A DNA stretch of 64,000 nt from Rapana venosa (Eukaryota > Mollusca > Gastropoda > Neogastropoda > Muricidae), in contig CM054143.1 in the NCBI GenBank assembly GCA_028751875.1, positions 70,077,701-70,141,700 of the forward strand, written 5' to 3'. Both the position numbers and the translations under genes were made by a program. Below the pieces are notes generated by a model. The model saw nothing but the letters and a program-made list of their open reading frames with translations. It did not search any database and was not told the DNA's origin. Every line of letters starts with the position of its first letter. The first letter of the stretch is position 1. Positions 44,706-55,974 of the stretch are shown one piece after another.

Positions 44706-45089
44706 AATCTATAAAAAGAAAAAATATATATGGTTATGATTTAGGGTGCATGTAGGGTATTCCCCTATTATATGTGGGTGTGTGGTGTGTTTGGTGTGGG
44801 GTTTTTTGTGTGTTTTGTGTTGTGGGTTGTGGTGTGGTTTTGTGTGTGGTTTTAATTGAGAAAAAAGAGTGAGGAAAAACAGTGCAGGAAACCCATTAAA
44901 AACCATTCCATATAAAAATGTTTTTGCCAAATTCGAAGAAAAAAAAAAAAAAAAGGCACACAGGAAACCTTTGAAGGCAGCATTGGGGGGATATTTGAGT
45001 AAGGCCAGCCTTGGGCCTACCTGACCCTTTCACACAAAGTGTGTGTGGGTGTGTGTATGGGTTGGTTGTGTGTGTGTGTGTGTATGTTT
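44706..45089. other. GT-rich low complexity, no recognisable gene
   Basis: GT-rich stretch 44770-44850, poly-A near 44939-44955, GT-rich 45030-45090. Nothing else is visible. Confidence 0.6.
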
Positions 45090-45363
45090 TTGTTTTTGGG
45101 GTTTAGGGGTATTCAAGTGCAGATCTAAAATGTGTGTGTGTGTGGTGTGTTGGTGGTGTGTGGTTGTGTGTGGTGGTGTGTTGTGTGGTGTAGTTAGGGT
45201 TTAGGGTTTGTTATTCAATGCAGATCTAAAATTTGGGGGTGTGTGTGTGTGTGTGTTGTTTGTGTTTGTGGTGTGTGGGGTGTGGGTGTTTGTGTGTGTG
45301 TGTAGTTGGGGTTTTAGGGTTGTTATTCAAGTCGACTAAGAAGTGTGTTTTGTGGTGTTGTGT

Positions 45364-45396
<33 letters not shown>

Positions 45397-45564
45397 TTTG
45401 GGGTTTTTGGGGTTTTATTCAGAGTGCAGATCTAAAAAGGGGTTGTGGTGTGTGTGTGGTGTGTGTGTGTTGTGTGTAGTTTAGGTTTAGGTTGTTATTC
45501 ATGGCGATCAAAAAGTGTGTGTGTGTGTGTTGTGTGTGTGTGTGTGTGGGGTTGTGTGGTGTGT

Positions 45565-45600
<36 letters not shown>
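45090..45600 (+). repeat. Minisatellite of about 85-110 bp units embedding (GT)n
   Basis: About five units. Each contains GTTTAGGGTT(G)TTATTCA, a GTGCAGATCTAAAA phrase and a GT array of variable length, seen near 45103, 45198, 45310, 45400 and 45480. The units are partly corrupted. The array ends in a long GT run at 45560-45596. Confidence 0.8.
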
Positions 45601-45859
45601 TAAAAAAAAAACAATAAAAAAAATTTTAATTCAGTTTTTGCGGGCCCAAAGGGCCCAAACCCAAATTTGGTTAAAGTTGGATATTTCCTAAAATGTTTAG
45701 ATACAGAGAAAGGGATGTTCCCCCTTAAAAAGAAATATGTGTTGATTTGGTTGTGTGTGTGTTGTGGTGTGGTTTTTGTTGTGTGTGTGTGTGTGGTGTG
45801 TGTGTTTTTTGTGTGTGGTGTGTGTGTGTGTGTGTGTGTTGTATGCTGTTTTACATTTT

Positions 45860-47000
45860 TTTTTAAAGATTTTTTGGGTTTGATTTTTTTTTTTGTCATG
45901 GTAGGTTTTTTTCTTTTCTTTTTAAAGTTTCCCAATTTTTATGCTTGTTGGGGGTTTTTTTGGGGGAGGGGTTTGGGATTTTCTTTTCAAATGCGTTTGT
46001 TTTATTTTTGTCCTTTTACACAGACAAAAATTTTTTATTTGGGGTTTTGTTTGTTTACAAAAACCCAGCCATTCCCCGGGTTTTTCTGACACTTGGCAGA
46101 CACTGATTGAAGCTGCCCTTTTGGGAAAGGGAACATTTCCTTTAGGAAATTTAAAAAAAAAAAATTTTTTTTTATTTTGGGGTAATGGAAAAATACTCGT
46201 GTCCTTTTTTTACATCCCTTCCTTGTGTTTGCAGTTTTGTGAATTTGTATCCATTCACACCTTCCCAAAACGGGGGGGTATTAAAGGTGCAAAAATTTCT
46301 GCGTGCATTCACACACAGGCCTCATTTTATTTCATCCTTGAAATTTTGGTTGGGTGTTTTGGGTATGTCATGCCATGGAAGAGAGAGTAAAAGCAGTTTT
46401 TTTTTCATCTACGTGGGCATTTCGTTAGTGTATGGAAAGGGAAAAAGCTGTAATTGTATCAATTAAAATTATTTTCTTTTTACCCCTTTACAAAATTGAA
46501 TAGTTTTATTGTTTTTTATTTTTAAAACAAAATAATTTTTTTTGGAAAAACCTTTAAATCGAGTATTGAAATTAAAACCCTTTTATAAGAATTCTATTTG
46601 GGGAAAAATAAACCATAGTTGTTGTGAATAAAATTTATTTATTTTTATTTTATTCTTTTATTTCGAGGAAAAAGGGAAAAAGCATCATGTACTTTTTTTT
46701 ACATCCAGTCCCCCGGGTGTAGCAATTTCAAAATTTTTTGTCATCCTTTCCCATTTTTTAAAAAATTGTTTAACTGAATGTAAATTTTTAAAAACAATAA
46801 AAGTTTTAATTTTCCCCTGCATTGTTAAAAAAAGTAATTTTAAATGAACATCCAAGGCTTTGACAGCCAGCATGGCATGGTCGTGTAGTGTTTTTTGAGT
46901 GCTAATAAGAATGTTTTTTCCCGCACCTGAAAGAAAATGTATAGTAAAACTTTTATTAGTTTTTATAATAATAAAATGTATGGAATTTTTATTGCACCAA
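45860..47000 (+). repeat. Dispersed composite repeat block, copy 2 (corrupted)
   Basis: Collinear with 3240-4560. GGTTTGATTTTTTTTTT, GGGGGAGGGGTTTGGG, CAGCCATTCC, TTGAAGCTGCCCTTTTGGG, the GTAATGGAAAAATACTCGTG segment, a SINE core (46225-46345, minus, with CACACAGGCCTCA), TTTGTTGTGAATA-like text and a second TTTACATCCAGTCCC all recur in the same order. Open frames across it (140-149 codons) are not conserved with the first copy. Confidence 0.7.
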
Positions 47001-47040
47001 AACTTGTAAACAAAAAATCAAAGCGCTTGCATTCAAAAAA
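46965..47040 (-). mobile_element. L2-like 3' tail, (AAT)n form
   Basis: AATAATAAAATGTATGGAAT, then AACTTGTAAAC and CAAAGCGCTTGCATTC. Corresponds to the tail at 4525 in the duplicate block. Confidence 0.65.
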
Positions 47041-47089
47041 TTTGTTTACACTGCAAAAGTTCTGTCTACAAATAACACAATAACATATA

Positions 47090-49320
47090 AATAATAATAA
47101 AAATAAAATAATACATGGAATTAAAAGCGCTATACTTAAAGACAAATCAAGCGAGGGATTCAAAACCAAAAAATTTCACGTCGCAATAATGATAAATGAT
47201 CAATAGTTTTTAAACAAACAGATATTTTTCAAACATATGTGCTGCAGACAAAAAATAGAAATAAAATTTCAAAAGTCAAAAGTTTTTTAAAAGCACACAC
47301 ACATCACTTGGCCATACTTAGCAGGGTGTGGACATGGGTTTGTGAGGGGGGGTGCCTGATTAAACAGGAGGGGGGAAATCTTAATTTTTTAAAATAAAAT
47401 GTTGAGCGGATTTAAAAATGCATAACTAGGGTTTTGGGGAAGAGAGAGAGGACTCTTTTCCCGGGCGAAGGACCCCAAAAGAGAAGAGGGCGGCCAAAGT
47501 GGATTTGGGTTAACTAGGTATTCGTTGGGACAAGGTAACTGCAGTAGAGCGGGGGGAAGTGAAGGGGGTACAGGTTTGAATTTACAGAGTAGGAGGGGCA
47601 GTTTTTGGGGAAATTTTTAATAAGGGGACTGTCTTTTAATTTACTCTTTGGCAAGGGGCCCGTGGAAGATTGCAAGAGAGGGGTAATGTGCTCAGATTTT
47701 TTCTTTCTGAGAACTAGTCGAGCTGCAAGTTTTGTATACGTTTGAAGGGAGTGGAAGATGATGCTGGCAGACCAACAAAAAAGAATTACAAAATTTCCGA
47801 CTGAAAGAATGAGAGAAGTGACAAGTTTGGCTGTTTTCATCATGGGCAGACTTTTGAATTTTCACAATCGCCCTAATTGTGGTACCACTGACAGGTCTGA
47901 GGAGAATTTTTTCTAGAGAGTGTGTTGTTGTAACAAACCCCAGTACTACAGCTGGAAGAGGGCTGGTATTTGCCCTTCTATTGAAGCTTTGTAATGGAAA
48001 GAGTTTGTGTTTTGGCCCTACGGCATGGCTTCGGTTTTATCTGATTTGCTGTATTTGTTTGTGTCACCATTTTAATATCTTAAAGCGCGGGATATTTGTC
48101 AGGAAGAAGGCGATTTTTCAGAGTAACACTGCTTTAATCTGGAAATCACTGCGAAAAAAAAGGGTTGATTGATGCGTTTATTAAAATGACAGTGGGGCTG
48201 TAAAGCTAAAAGAACAGGGCCCAGAACTGACCCTTGGAGTCCCCATTTCGCTTGGCAGGTGTTGATTTTAACTTGTTTACTCAACTGTCGGGAATCGGCA
48301 GTAAGGATGAATTAAACCAGAGGGGGTGTGCCAGTAACACCCAACGTTTTTTGAGCGGGGAGAAGAATTGAGTGGTCTAAATTTTTCGAAGGCTGCTGAT
48401 AAGCGAGTAAGGAGAAGGGGGATTTCCCCAAGTCAAAAATGAGTAGAGCGTGTTTAAAGTGTTACTAGGGGGGTTTTTAGTCTGTGGTGACGCAATAGGC
48501 AACGAAATCAGGGGAAGATTGTTTTGGGGGAAGGTGGTTTTTGACTGTTAAAGATTTTACTTTTTTTCTTGTTTTCGAAAGACTCTTATTAATCCCGTTT
48601 TTGATTTTCCAACTGCCGCTTAGTTGCTGCGTTTGCGCTTTGTGACCAGGAGTCATGGGTGACCATGGGGCAATGGCCTATCAGCGGAGACGGTCGTGGG
48701 GGTGCATGCTCATCAAGCAGTTGGCTAGAAATCATTGTTTTTAGGGGGTTTTTGTTGTCAGGGTTTTGAAGGGTTCCCACTTGCAAGAAAGTTTGAAAAT
48801 CTATGGCCTTGAGGTTGCGACGGGGACATACTTTTTCCCTTTTTGATGGGGTTTGCAATGTTTAAGAAAAAGAACAGCGGAAAAGATCAAAAGTAGTTTT
48901 TCCCGTGATAGATCAAGTATCAATCTTGGAAAAAATCAGTAATTAGCCAGTCAAAATATGTCCGACTGTGCGTTGTTCATTTAGCATGAGAAAGAGAGTG
49001 GGTTTTACAAAGAAAGAGAAAGACTTTTTACGTCGGGAAAAAATGGTTATCAAAGTGGAAATTAAAAATCACCGAGAATGAAAAGCTTTCTGGGGGGGGA
49101 GGGTAGTTATCCGGGGGACGAAACTCTTTATGGAAATGGACGAGTCAATTTTTTCCCTACGGTTGGAGGTGGGCGGTAAAGACAGAAAAGTAATAATGGC
49201 CAGGGGGATTGAGGTTTAGTTCAAGACTTCGAAAAAGATCAGGCGAAACGAAAGGGGGGGTGACAGAAAGAAAAGAAAGGTTCGAGTGTACTTTAAAAAA
49301 CGATGGGAAGCCCCCCTCCA
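47090..49320 (-). pseudogene. L2/CR1-like LINE, second copy with endonuclease end and reverse transcriptase
   Basis: Minus-strand, heavily corrupted. From 5': endonuclease relics near 49180-48950, then NLKAIDFQTFLQ and QLLDEHAPPRPSP (48800-48690), then the EN-RT linker with TPELLVTKRKRS-like text at about 48660. The RT region parallels 13500-12560 over 48480-47690. The frame 47843-47514 reads AKLVTSLILSVG and LAARLVLRKKKSEHITPLL, equal to the C-terminal part of the frame at 12288-13745. The 3' tail with (AAT)n is at 47090-47150. It extends further 5' than the first copy. Frame breaks largely reflect sequence quality. Confidence 0.75.
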
Positions 49321-49354
49321 CGGAGGGTGGGGGAAGGGGAAAAAGTTTTTTATA

Positions 49355-49705
49355 GATAAAAGATAGATTGTAGATAGATAATGTAGATAGATAGATAGAA
49401 ATAGATAATAATGGAAACAGACAGATAAAAGATAGATAGATAGTAGGTGACAATGTAGATAGTAGAGAAGAGACAGATAGATAAAGATAATAGATAGAGA
49501 GACGATAGAAGATATAAGGGTAGATAAAATAGATAGATAGTTATAGATAACGATGAAATAGAGGATAGGAGAGAGATAGGGATTATAGTAAACGATGGGT
49601 TTGATGGTACATAATGGATGGGTAATAGATGGATGGAGGGGTAGGTAATAGATAGATAAAAAAAGGTAGATAGATAAATAGATATGTTGATTGATTTATT
49701 GATTC
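49355..49705 (+). repeat. (GATA)n / (TAGA)n tetranucleotide array, imperfect
   Basis: About 350 bp of TAGATAGA units with many interruptions and a GATG variant region near 49590-49650. Confidence 0.9.
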
Positions 49706-50099
49706 ATTGATTAATAACACAGTAGAGGAAAAAAAAAAAAGATACCAAAAATCCAATTTTAACCCTTTTGTACACTATTCCTGTTTTTTCAGGAAAAGAG
49801 TATTTTCCGAAGCAGTTTTTTTTTCCCGGTTGCCACACCTACACTACCTTCTTGCCCTTGGGTTCTAAAAAACAAGGATAGCGGGAAAAAGTTCAGCCAA
49901 AAAAAGACATTTTAAGTGCACCCTTAGAACTGTTCCGGACTTTGCTGTTGTGGGTCTGCTCTTTTTCCCAAATGTTTAAATGACCTTTTAACAAAATAAT
50001 GATTACATTTTCGTAAACCCATTTTTAAAAAAAGTATCTACAACTCTCTGGCGATTACTATCAAAAGACCCTTTCCTCTCAATTATTTTGGGATTTTAA
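49706..50099. other. No recognisable gene
   Basis: Noisy mixed sequence, nothing assignable. Confidence 0.5.
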
Positions 50100-51070
50100 T
50101 TTTGACCCCCCCCCACCCCTCCCTGCAAACACACAACAATACACACCACCACCGCACAAAGCACGCACACAAAAACCCAAAACACGCAACACATCCAACG
50201 CCGCACACACGCACGCACACAAAAACACAAACCAGCACACACCACACACACATACACACACGCCGCACACACAAACCCCCAAAAAAACCCCGCACCCCGC
50301 ACCACACACAACACACCACAACACCACACAACCACCCGCGCCCCCACACCACACACACACAACACAACACACAACCCCACACACAAAACACACACAAACA
50401 CACACACAACCACCCAAAAACCCACAACACACACACACAAAACACACACAACCAAAACACACACAACACACACACACAAAACACACACACACACAACACA
50501 CACACACAAAACAACACACAACACACACAAAACACACACACAACACACACAACAACACACACACACACACAACACACACACACAACACACCATAAACAAC
50601 ACACAACACACACACACACAACACACACACCAAAAACACACACAAAACACACAAAACACACACAAACAAAACACACACACAACACACCAAACCCCAAAAC
50701 ACACACCCCAAAACCAAACACACAACAACACAACACACAACCCACCACAACAACACACACACAACACACAAACAAAACACACACAAAACCCCAAAAAAAA
50801 CCCCCACACAGCCAACAAACAAACACCCAACACAAAACCAAAAGCCCCACACAACCCCCAACCCCACACCCAACCACCCAAACACAAAAACACACAACAA
50901 AAACACAACACAACACACAACACACACACAAAACACACACACCAACACAACAACAAACACAAACACAACACACAACACACCACCAACACACACACCCCAA
51001 AAACAACCAACACACACACCAACACACACACAAAAAACACACACACAAACCACACACCACAACACCCACC
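50100..51070 (+). repeat. A/C-only tract, degenerate (CA)n, about 970 bp
   Basis: Almost entirely A and C on the plus strand, with very few G and T, mostly ACACAACACACA variants with C- and A-runs. Open frames exceeding 300 codons on either strand (His/Thr-rich plus, Cys/Val-rich minus) arise because stop codons cannot form in such text. Confidence 0.95.
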
Positions 51071-51384
51071 CACCCCAAACCTGGCAAAGGAAAATTTATC
51101 TCCGATAAAACCTGGTGTGCAGCACGGGCTCTTCCCGGGCAAGGGGGGAAGCTGGCGATCTTCACTCCCTCTCTCCGATGAAGATTTGGCCATGTCTTCG
51201 CGTGGCAAAGGGGCGATGTGGTGGTCGTAGATCCTCGAGGTCCGCTGTCTTTCGCGGGTGGGGGAGAGGTGGTGCTGGTGCTGTGTGGTGGGTGTGTTCC
51301 GGTGGGAGGGAGAGTGAGGTTGGGGGACGAAGAGGCTGCAGAGGGCCACCAGCAAGAGTAAAACCCACCCCCCCCTTTTTTGGG
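51071..51384. other. Unidentified complex sequence between low-complexity tracts
   Basis: About 310 bp of GC-rich, non-repetitive DNA (with AAAACCTGGTGTGCAGCACG and a GGCGATGTGGTGGTCG phrase). There is no recognisable domain on either strand and no match in the window. It may be an unrecognised SINE or unique DNA. Confidence 0.4.
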
Positions 51385-52215
51385 AGATCAAGAGAGGGGA
51401 GAGAGAGGGAGAGAGAGACAGGGAAGGAGGACAGGGAGTGAGAAAGGGGGAAAAGAGAGAGAAGGGGGAGGGGGGGGGAGAGAGAGGGAGAGGAGAGGGA
51501 GAGGAGAGAGAAGGAGAGAGAAGAGAGGGAGAAGAAAGGAGAAGGGGACGGGGGTGAGAAAAGAGAGAGAAGAGAGAGGGAAGGGGGGAGAGAGAGAGGG
51601 AGAAGAAAAAGGGAGAGGAGGAGAAGGGAGAGAGAAAAGAGGGGGAGAGAAAGGAGAGAGAGAGGGGGCAAAAGGGAGAGAGGGGAGAAGGGAGAGAAGA
51701 GAAAAGGAGAGAGGGGGAGGAGAGAGAAGAAGGAGGAGAAAGGGAGAGAGAGGGAGGGGAGAGAGGGTAGGAAAGAGAGAGGGAGAGAAGGGAAAGGGGA
51801 GAGAAGAGAGAGGAAGAGAGAGAGAAAGGGGGAGAGAGAGAGGGGAAGAGAAAGGAGAGGGAGAGAGAGGGAAGGGGAGAGAGAGAGAGAGGGGGAGAGA
51901 GAGAGAGGGGGGAGAGAAGGGAGAGAGGGGGGAAAAAGGGGAGAGAGAGGGGCAGAGAGAGAGAGGGGGAGAGAAAAGGGGGGGAAGGGGGAGAAAAGGG
52001 AGAGAAGGAGGGGGGAGAGAGAGAAGAAGGGGAAAGAGAGAGGGAGAGAGGAAGGGGAAGAGAGAGGGAAGGGAGAGAGAGGTAGGAGAGAGGAGAGAGG
52101 GGGGGAGGAGGAGGCAGAAGAGGAAGGGGAAGAGGGGAGAAAGAGAGAGAGGGGGAAGAGATGAAGAAGGAAAGGGGAAAAAGAGAGAGGAAGAAGAGAA
52201 ACAGAGCCAAACACA
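51385..52215 (+). repeat. Purine-only (GA/GGA)n tract, about 830 bp
   Basis: Almost exclusively A and G on the plus strand. Polypurine tracts of this length can form triplex-type structures. The Ser/Leu/Pro-rich minus-strand frame across it is an artefact. Confidence 0.95.
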
Positions 52216-52600
52216 ATAAGAGAGACTGACAGACCGACAGACGAAGAAAAACAAAAAGAACACCACACCACAAAAACAAAAACAACACACACCAAAACAC
52301 ACACACCAAACACACACACCCCACCAAAAACCCCACACACCACCCCACACTCACACCCACCACACACACACACATCACAAACACACACACACACACCACA
52401 CAAAAACACACCACACACACACCACACCAACACACACACACACACAACACACACACCACGAGGTTATGATGGCGATTTAAAAAAAACCCCCCAAACCAAC
52501 TCAGACGGAAAAAATCATACGGGATTTTCCCACAAACCACCCCTACCCCCACAAAAAAACCCCCCCACACACAACCCACAACACACACACAACAACCAAC
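52216..52600 (+). repeat. Degenerate (CA)n tract
   Basis: CA/ACC-rich text at 52250-52470 and 52540-52600 with a short complex insert between. Confidence 0.9.
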
Positions 52601-52679
52601 ACATAATGGTCCAGCGTAAATACAAAAGAACCAAAATTGAAGCCGAAAAATCTTACTACGCCCCATGATAGTATAGCAC

Positions 52680-52765
52680 AGCCAGCAGCACAACAGGGAC
52701 AACAGCAGCAGGGGCGCAGGGGCAGCAGCAGAAGCAGCAGCAGAAGCACACCAAAACAGCGCCAC
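52680..52765 (+). repeat. (CAG)n-like trinucleotide tract
   Basis: CAGCAGCAGAAGCAGCAGCA-type repeats over about 85 bp, imperfect. Confidence 0.9.
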
Positions 52766-52869
52766 AGAGAATCAAAAACCCGTCTGCCACAGTGAAGCAC
52801 TTGCCCAAGTAGCGACTGGAAAACTTCAGTACAAGTGAACAGTTTTTGGTTTTTGTCGTTTTTGTTTTT

Positions 52870-53430
52870 GTTTTTTTAGGGTGGTGGTTTTAGTGGTTGT
52901 GTGTGGGGGGGTTGTGTGGGGTTTGGTGGTGGTGGTGTGGGGGTGGGGATTTGGGGGTGGTGATGGGGGACGGTGGTGGTGACGGGGGTGGTGATAGTGG
53001 TGGTGAGGTGTGGTGGTGGGGAGGTTTGGGGTGGGATGGTGGGGTGATGGGGTGGTTGGGTATGGTGACGGGGTGTGGTGATGGTGGTGGTGTGGTGGTG
53101 GTGGGGTGTTTGGGGGTGAGGGGGGTGGTGATGGTGGTGGGGGGGTGGTGTTGGTGGTGGTGATGGTGGTGGTGATGGGGTGGTGGTGGTGTTGGTGGGG
53201 TTGTGGGGATGGGACGGTGGTGGTTGATGGGGGTTGGGGTGGTGGTGGTGGGGGTTTTGGGGTGGGGATGGTTGGTGGTGGGTGGGGGGGTGGTGAGGTG
53301 TGGGGGGGTTTGGTGGTGGGGCGGTGGGGGTGGTGGTGGGAGGGGGTGTTGGGGGTGGGGGTAGGGGGGGGGGGGTGATGTTTGGGGGGTGGGGATGGGG
53401 GTGGGGGGGGGGGGTGGTGTGAGTGTGGAG
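52870..53430 (+). repeat. G/T-only (GGT/GGTGAT)n tract, about 560 bp
   Basis: Mostly GGTGGTGGT with GATGG variants and G-runs up to 12. Plus-strand Gly/Val/Trp and minus-strand Pro/His/Thr frames are artefacts. Multiple G-runs make G-quadruplex formation conceivable. Confidence 0.95.
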
Positions 53431-53684
53431 ATGATGGAGAAACACAAACATGCCTACAGAAACTATCTTCTGTTTCAGGTAATTATAATTATATGTCGGT
53501 GTGACCTTTGCTCTAACAAGAACGTCAGGCAGAATAAACGTCAGGGGTTGCTTCCCTTGCTCCCAGTGGAGTGACCTCAGCCCTGTGTTTGGGGTTCTGT
53601 AGTTGTAAAGGAAAATGGTTGGTCTGGTTGTGGGGTTTTCTTTGTTTGTTTGTTTGTGTGTTTGTTTGTTATTGCGGGGGGTGT
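53431..53684. other. Complex DNA, no recognisable gene
   Basis: About 250 bp including GTTTGTTTG repeats at 53640-53670. Nothing assigned. Confidence 0.5.
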
Positions 53685-54020
53685 CGCTTCTCGGCAAGAT
53701 CTCCGAGGTTCCGCAACGGCGAGACTTAGCGTAGGCAGCCATTTTCTGCCTTCAGAAAAGTAGTAAGCACGTTGTGCCTGAAGGGAGGTGTGCTGATGTT
53801 CCTGTCTCTGCAACCCACCCACCTCTGACATCAAAGACGGGATCTTTAACGTGCCTTTGTGATCTTCTGCATGTAAATATAGTTATACAGGAATGGAATC
53901 AAAGCACTGGCAGGTCTGCATTTGGAATTGACCCGGGAGATCGCTACCAATCCACATCCCTTGATTCACCAGACGCCAGCGGACATTGGAGTGCACGCCT
54001 TCGTGGAAGCAAGGGGGGAA
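53685..54020 (-). mobile_element. Mollusc-type SINE body (inverse orientation), tRNA head lost
   Basis: In plus orientation: GGGATCTTTAACGTGCCTTT, GATCTTCTGCATGTAA, GGCAGGTCTGCATTTG, TTGACCCGGGAGATCG, then ATTCACCAGACGCC. This order is familiar from mollusc SINEs, in which a tRNA-like head would follow on this strand. The head is not recognisable. A shorter related fragment is at 58780-58900. Attribution is from general knowledge of such repeats. Confidence 0.65.
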
Positions 54021-54555
54021 GGGGCAGGGGGAAGCACGGGGCCCAAGGGCCCCGCAATTTCCTCTCCCCAACATGCCCCCCCCAAAGGGTCCCCCACAAT
54101 AACGGGACGCAAACACACACAAACACACAAAAAAACGAGCACATAAGAAAATCACGTAAAGCACAAAACAAGAAAACCCAACAACAAAAACCAACAACAA
54201 ACATTCGTAAGGGATTGGGGTTGTGGCAAAAAATCCCTGGTGGAGCAGGTTTCCTCGTTCTTTTTAAACACACTCTTGGTTTCTTCCAGGCAAAAGTGGT
54301 GTTTGCCAGGGGTTTTGGGGCCCCATTTCTCTGCTGATGAATTTTTGTCCCTTCCCCTTTATTCAGAAAAAAAAACAACAACAACAACAAAACCCAACAA
54401 AAACCAAAACACACATGGCTATTTCACTTTTAAACGGGGTTGCGCGACAAAAAACCCCAACGGCTGATACGACCCCCCACAAAAAACACACATTGTCTTT
54501 AAATGGGGGGTGGGAGGTTTTGCGCACGCGTGCATGCTTTGCGTGCGTGCGTGCG
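54021..54555. other. No recognisable gene
   Basis: Noisy sequence with CA/AAC-rich pieces (54100-54200, 54365-54415). The 187-codon frame 53774-54337 runs out of the SINE and is not credible as a gene. Confidence 0.5.
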
Positions 54556-54780
54556 TGTGTATTTTTTGGAGAGATAGATAGATAGAAAAGAGAGCGAGAG
54601 AGAGAGGAGAGAGAAAAGAGAGAGGGGAAGAGGGGAGAGGGAGAGAAAAGAGATAGGGGGGGTGCGCCGCGCGTGTTTGTGTGTGGGGAAAAGAGAGAGG
54701 GGGAGAGAGAGAGAGAGAGAGGGGAGGAGAGAGAGTTTTTGTGTGTGTGTGAGAGAGAGAGAGAGGGGTTTCCCGTGTAA
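54556..54780 (+). repeat. GATA/(GA)n/(GT)n compound low complexity
   Basis: GATAGATAGATAG followed by GAGA-rich text, with GTGTGT near 54670 and 54740. Confidence 0.9.
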
Positions 54781-54857
54781 ATGTGTTTATGTGGGTGGTG
54801 GGTGAATTTGAATAGCCACAAAAAATAGCGATTTTAAAACTCTTGTGTGGCTTGTTA

Positions 54858-54896
54858 CCCCCCCCCCCCCCCCCCCTCTCTCTCTTTTAGTTTCTT
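54858..54896 (+). repeat. Poly-C and (CT)n tract
   Basis: About 20 C followed by CTCTCTCTCT. Confidence 0.9.
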
Positions 54897-55364
54897 GGTA
54901 TAAAATTGGGGGAAATTTTGGAATATGGATATGAAAGGGAAAAGGGATAAAATTGTTTCCAATGAAGGGGTTTTTTAAACATCTTGGGGTCCTCACACCA
55001 AATTTAATGCCCGGGTTTATGGGAATTGGGTTTCGTTTTCCCCAATTTATTTGAATTCCTTTATTGGTTGAATTAAGTACTGGTTTTAAGGAAGGTAAAC
55101 ATTTCTGTAGATGTGGTTTTTCGTTGGCAGGGTTTTTAAAATCAGGTACCCTGGGGGTTTAAACGGGGTTTTCAAACAACGCAGGTTTAAATTCCCGATG
55201 GCAAGAAGGGGGATTGCATGCCCAAAAAAAGTGCCCAGATTTTTTATTTTTTTGCTTCTTAAAGAAAATTTCATTTGATTGAACCATATTTTAATTGAAA
55301 CATTATATGAACTGATTTGTTAGAAATCCAAAAAAACAAATTTTTAAATTCGCAAACGCTCAAC
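54897..55364. other. No recognisable gene
   Basis: Noisy A/T-rich sequence with homopolymer runs. Nothing assigned. Confidence 0.5.
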
Positions 55365-55720
55365 AGCATGAAATTTTGTCTTCACATGACAAAAATGCGT
55401 TGCGCGGGCCGGGTTAAACGCCTGAAATTCAGGCCCAGCGCATCCACGTGGGGTTGGGGAAAATTTTTTTATGAGTTTTCGGGGAAAAAAAATGGGCCCG
55501 GAAGAATGGACCAAGGGGCAAAAAATAACAAGAAGGGGGTGACGGGAAGAAAAAGAAAAAGGAAAAGGGGCAAAAAAGGGAAAAAAAAAAGGGGATTTCC
55601 CAGTAACACGGTATCTAGAAGGGGGGGATGCTTTTGATACAAACGGGACGGGCCCCCCGCAAATCCCCACAGGGGAGCTGAGGTAAAAAAACGGGACGTG
55701 TGATCCCCAAAAAAAACCCA
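55365..55720 (+). repeat. Dispersed repeat shared with 14520-14880 (corrupted copy)
   Basis: AGGCCCAGCGCATC, GAATGGACCAAG, AGGGGGTGACGGGAAGAAAA and CCCCACAGGGGA follow the order of the upstream copy. Confidence 0.6.
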
Positions 55721-55974
55721 AACACACAAACACCCCCAAACAAGCAGCTTCGAATCCCAAAGGGGGAAAGACTAATTCGTGTATCACACTCTTTGCCTCA
55801 ATAAACGGGTTTTTCACCTTGATGTTTAAAACCAACAAAAGTTCGCTCAAAACCGCGGGGAACTCTGGCATTTATCTATCTGTCCCGTAGCCCTCCCGCC
55901 GGGGGGGGCCCCTAAAGCTCAAAAACCAGTTCCCTCCTTTCCCTCCTCTTTTCGCCTTTGGGCGGGGTTTTTTT

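Noticed and set aside
50102..51181. 359-codon His/Thr-rich plus frame and 328-360-codon Cys/Val-rich minus frames
   Set aside because: Pure products of degenerate (CA)n and (GT)n translation.
50096..52765. 889-codon minus-strand open frame, rich in Cys, Val, Ser, Leu and Pro
   Set aside because: It runs through A/C-only, purine-only and A/C-only tracts where stop codons cannot easily form. Overlapping long frames exist in other phases and on the other strand. No domain is present.
52876..53742. 288-codon Pro/His/Thr-rich minus frame
   Set aside because: Translation of the complementary strand of a G/T-only repeat.
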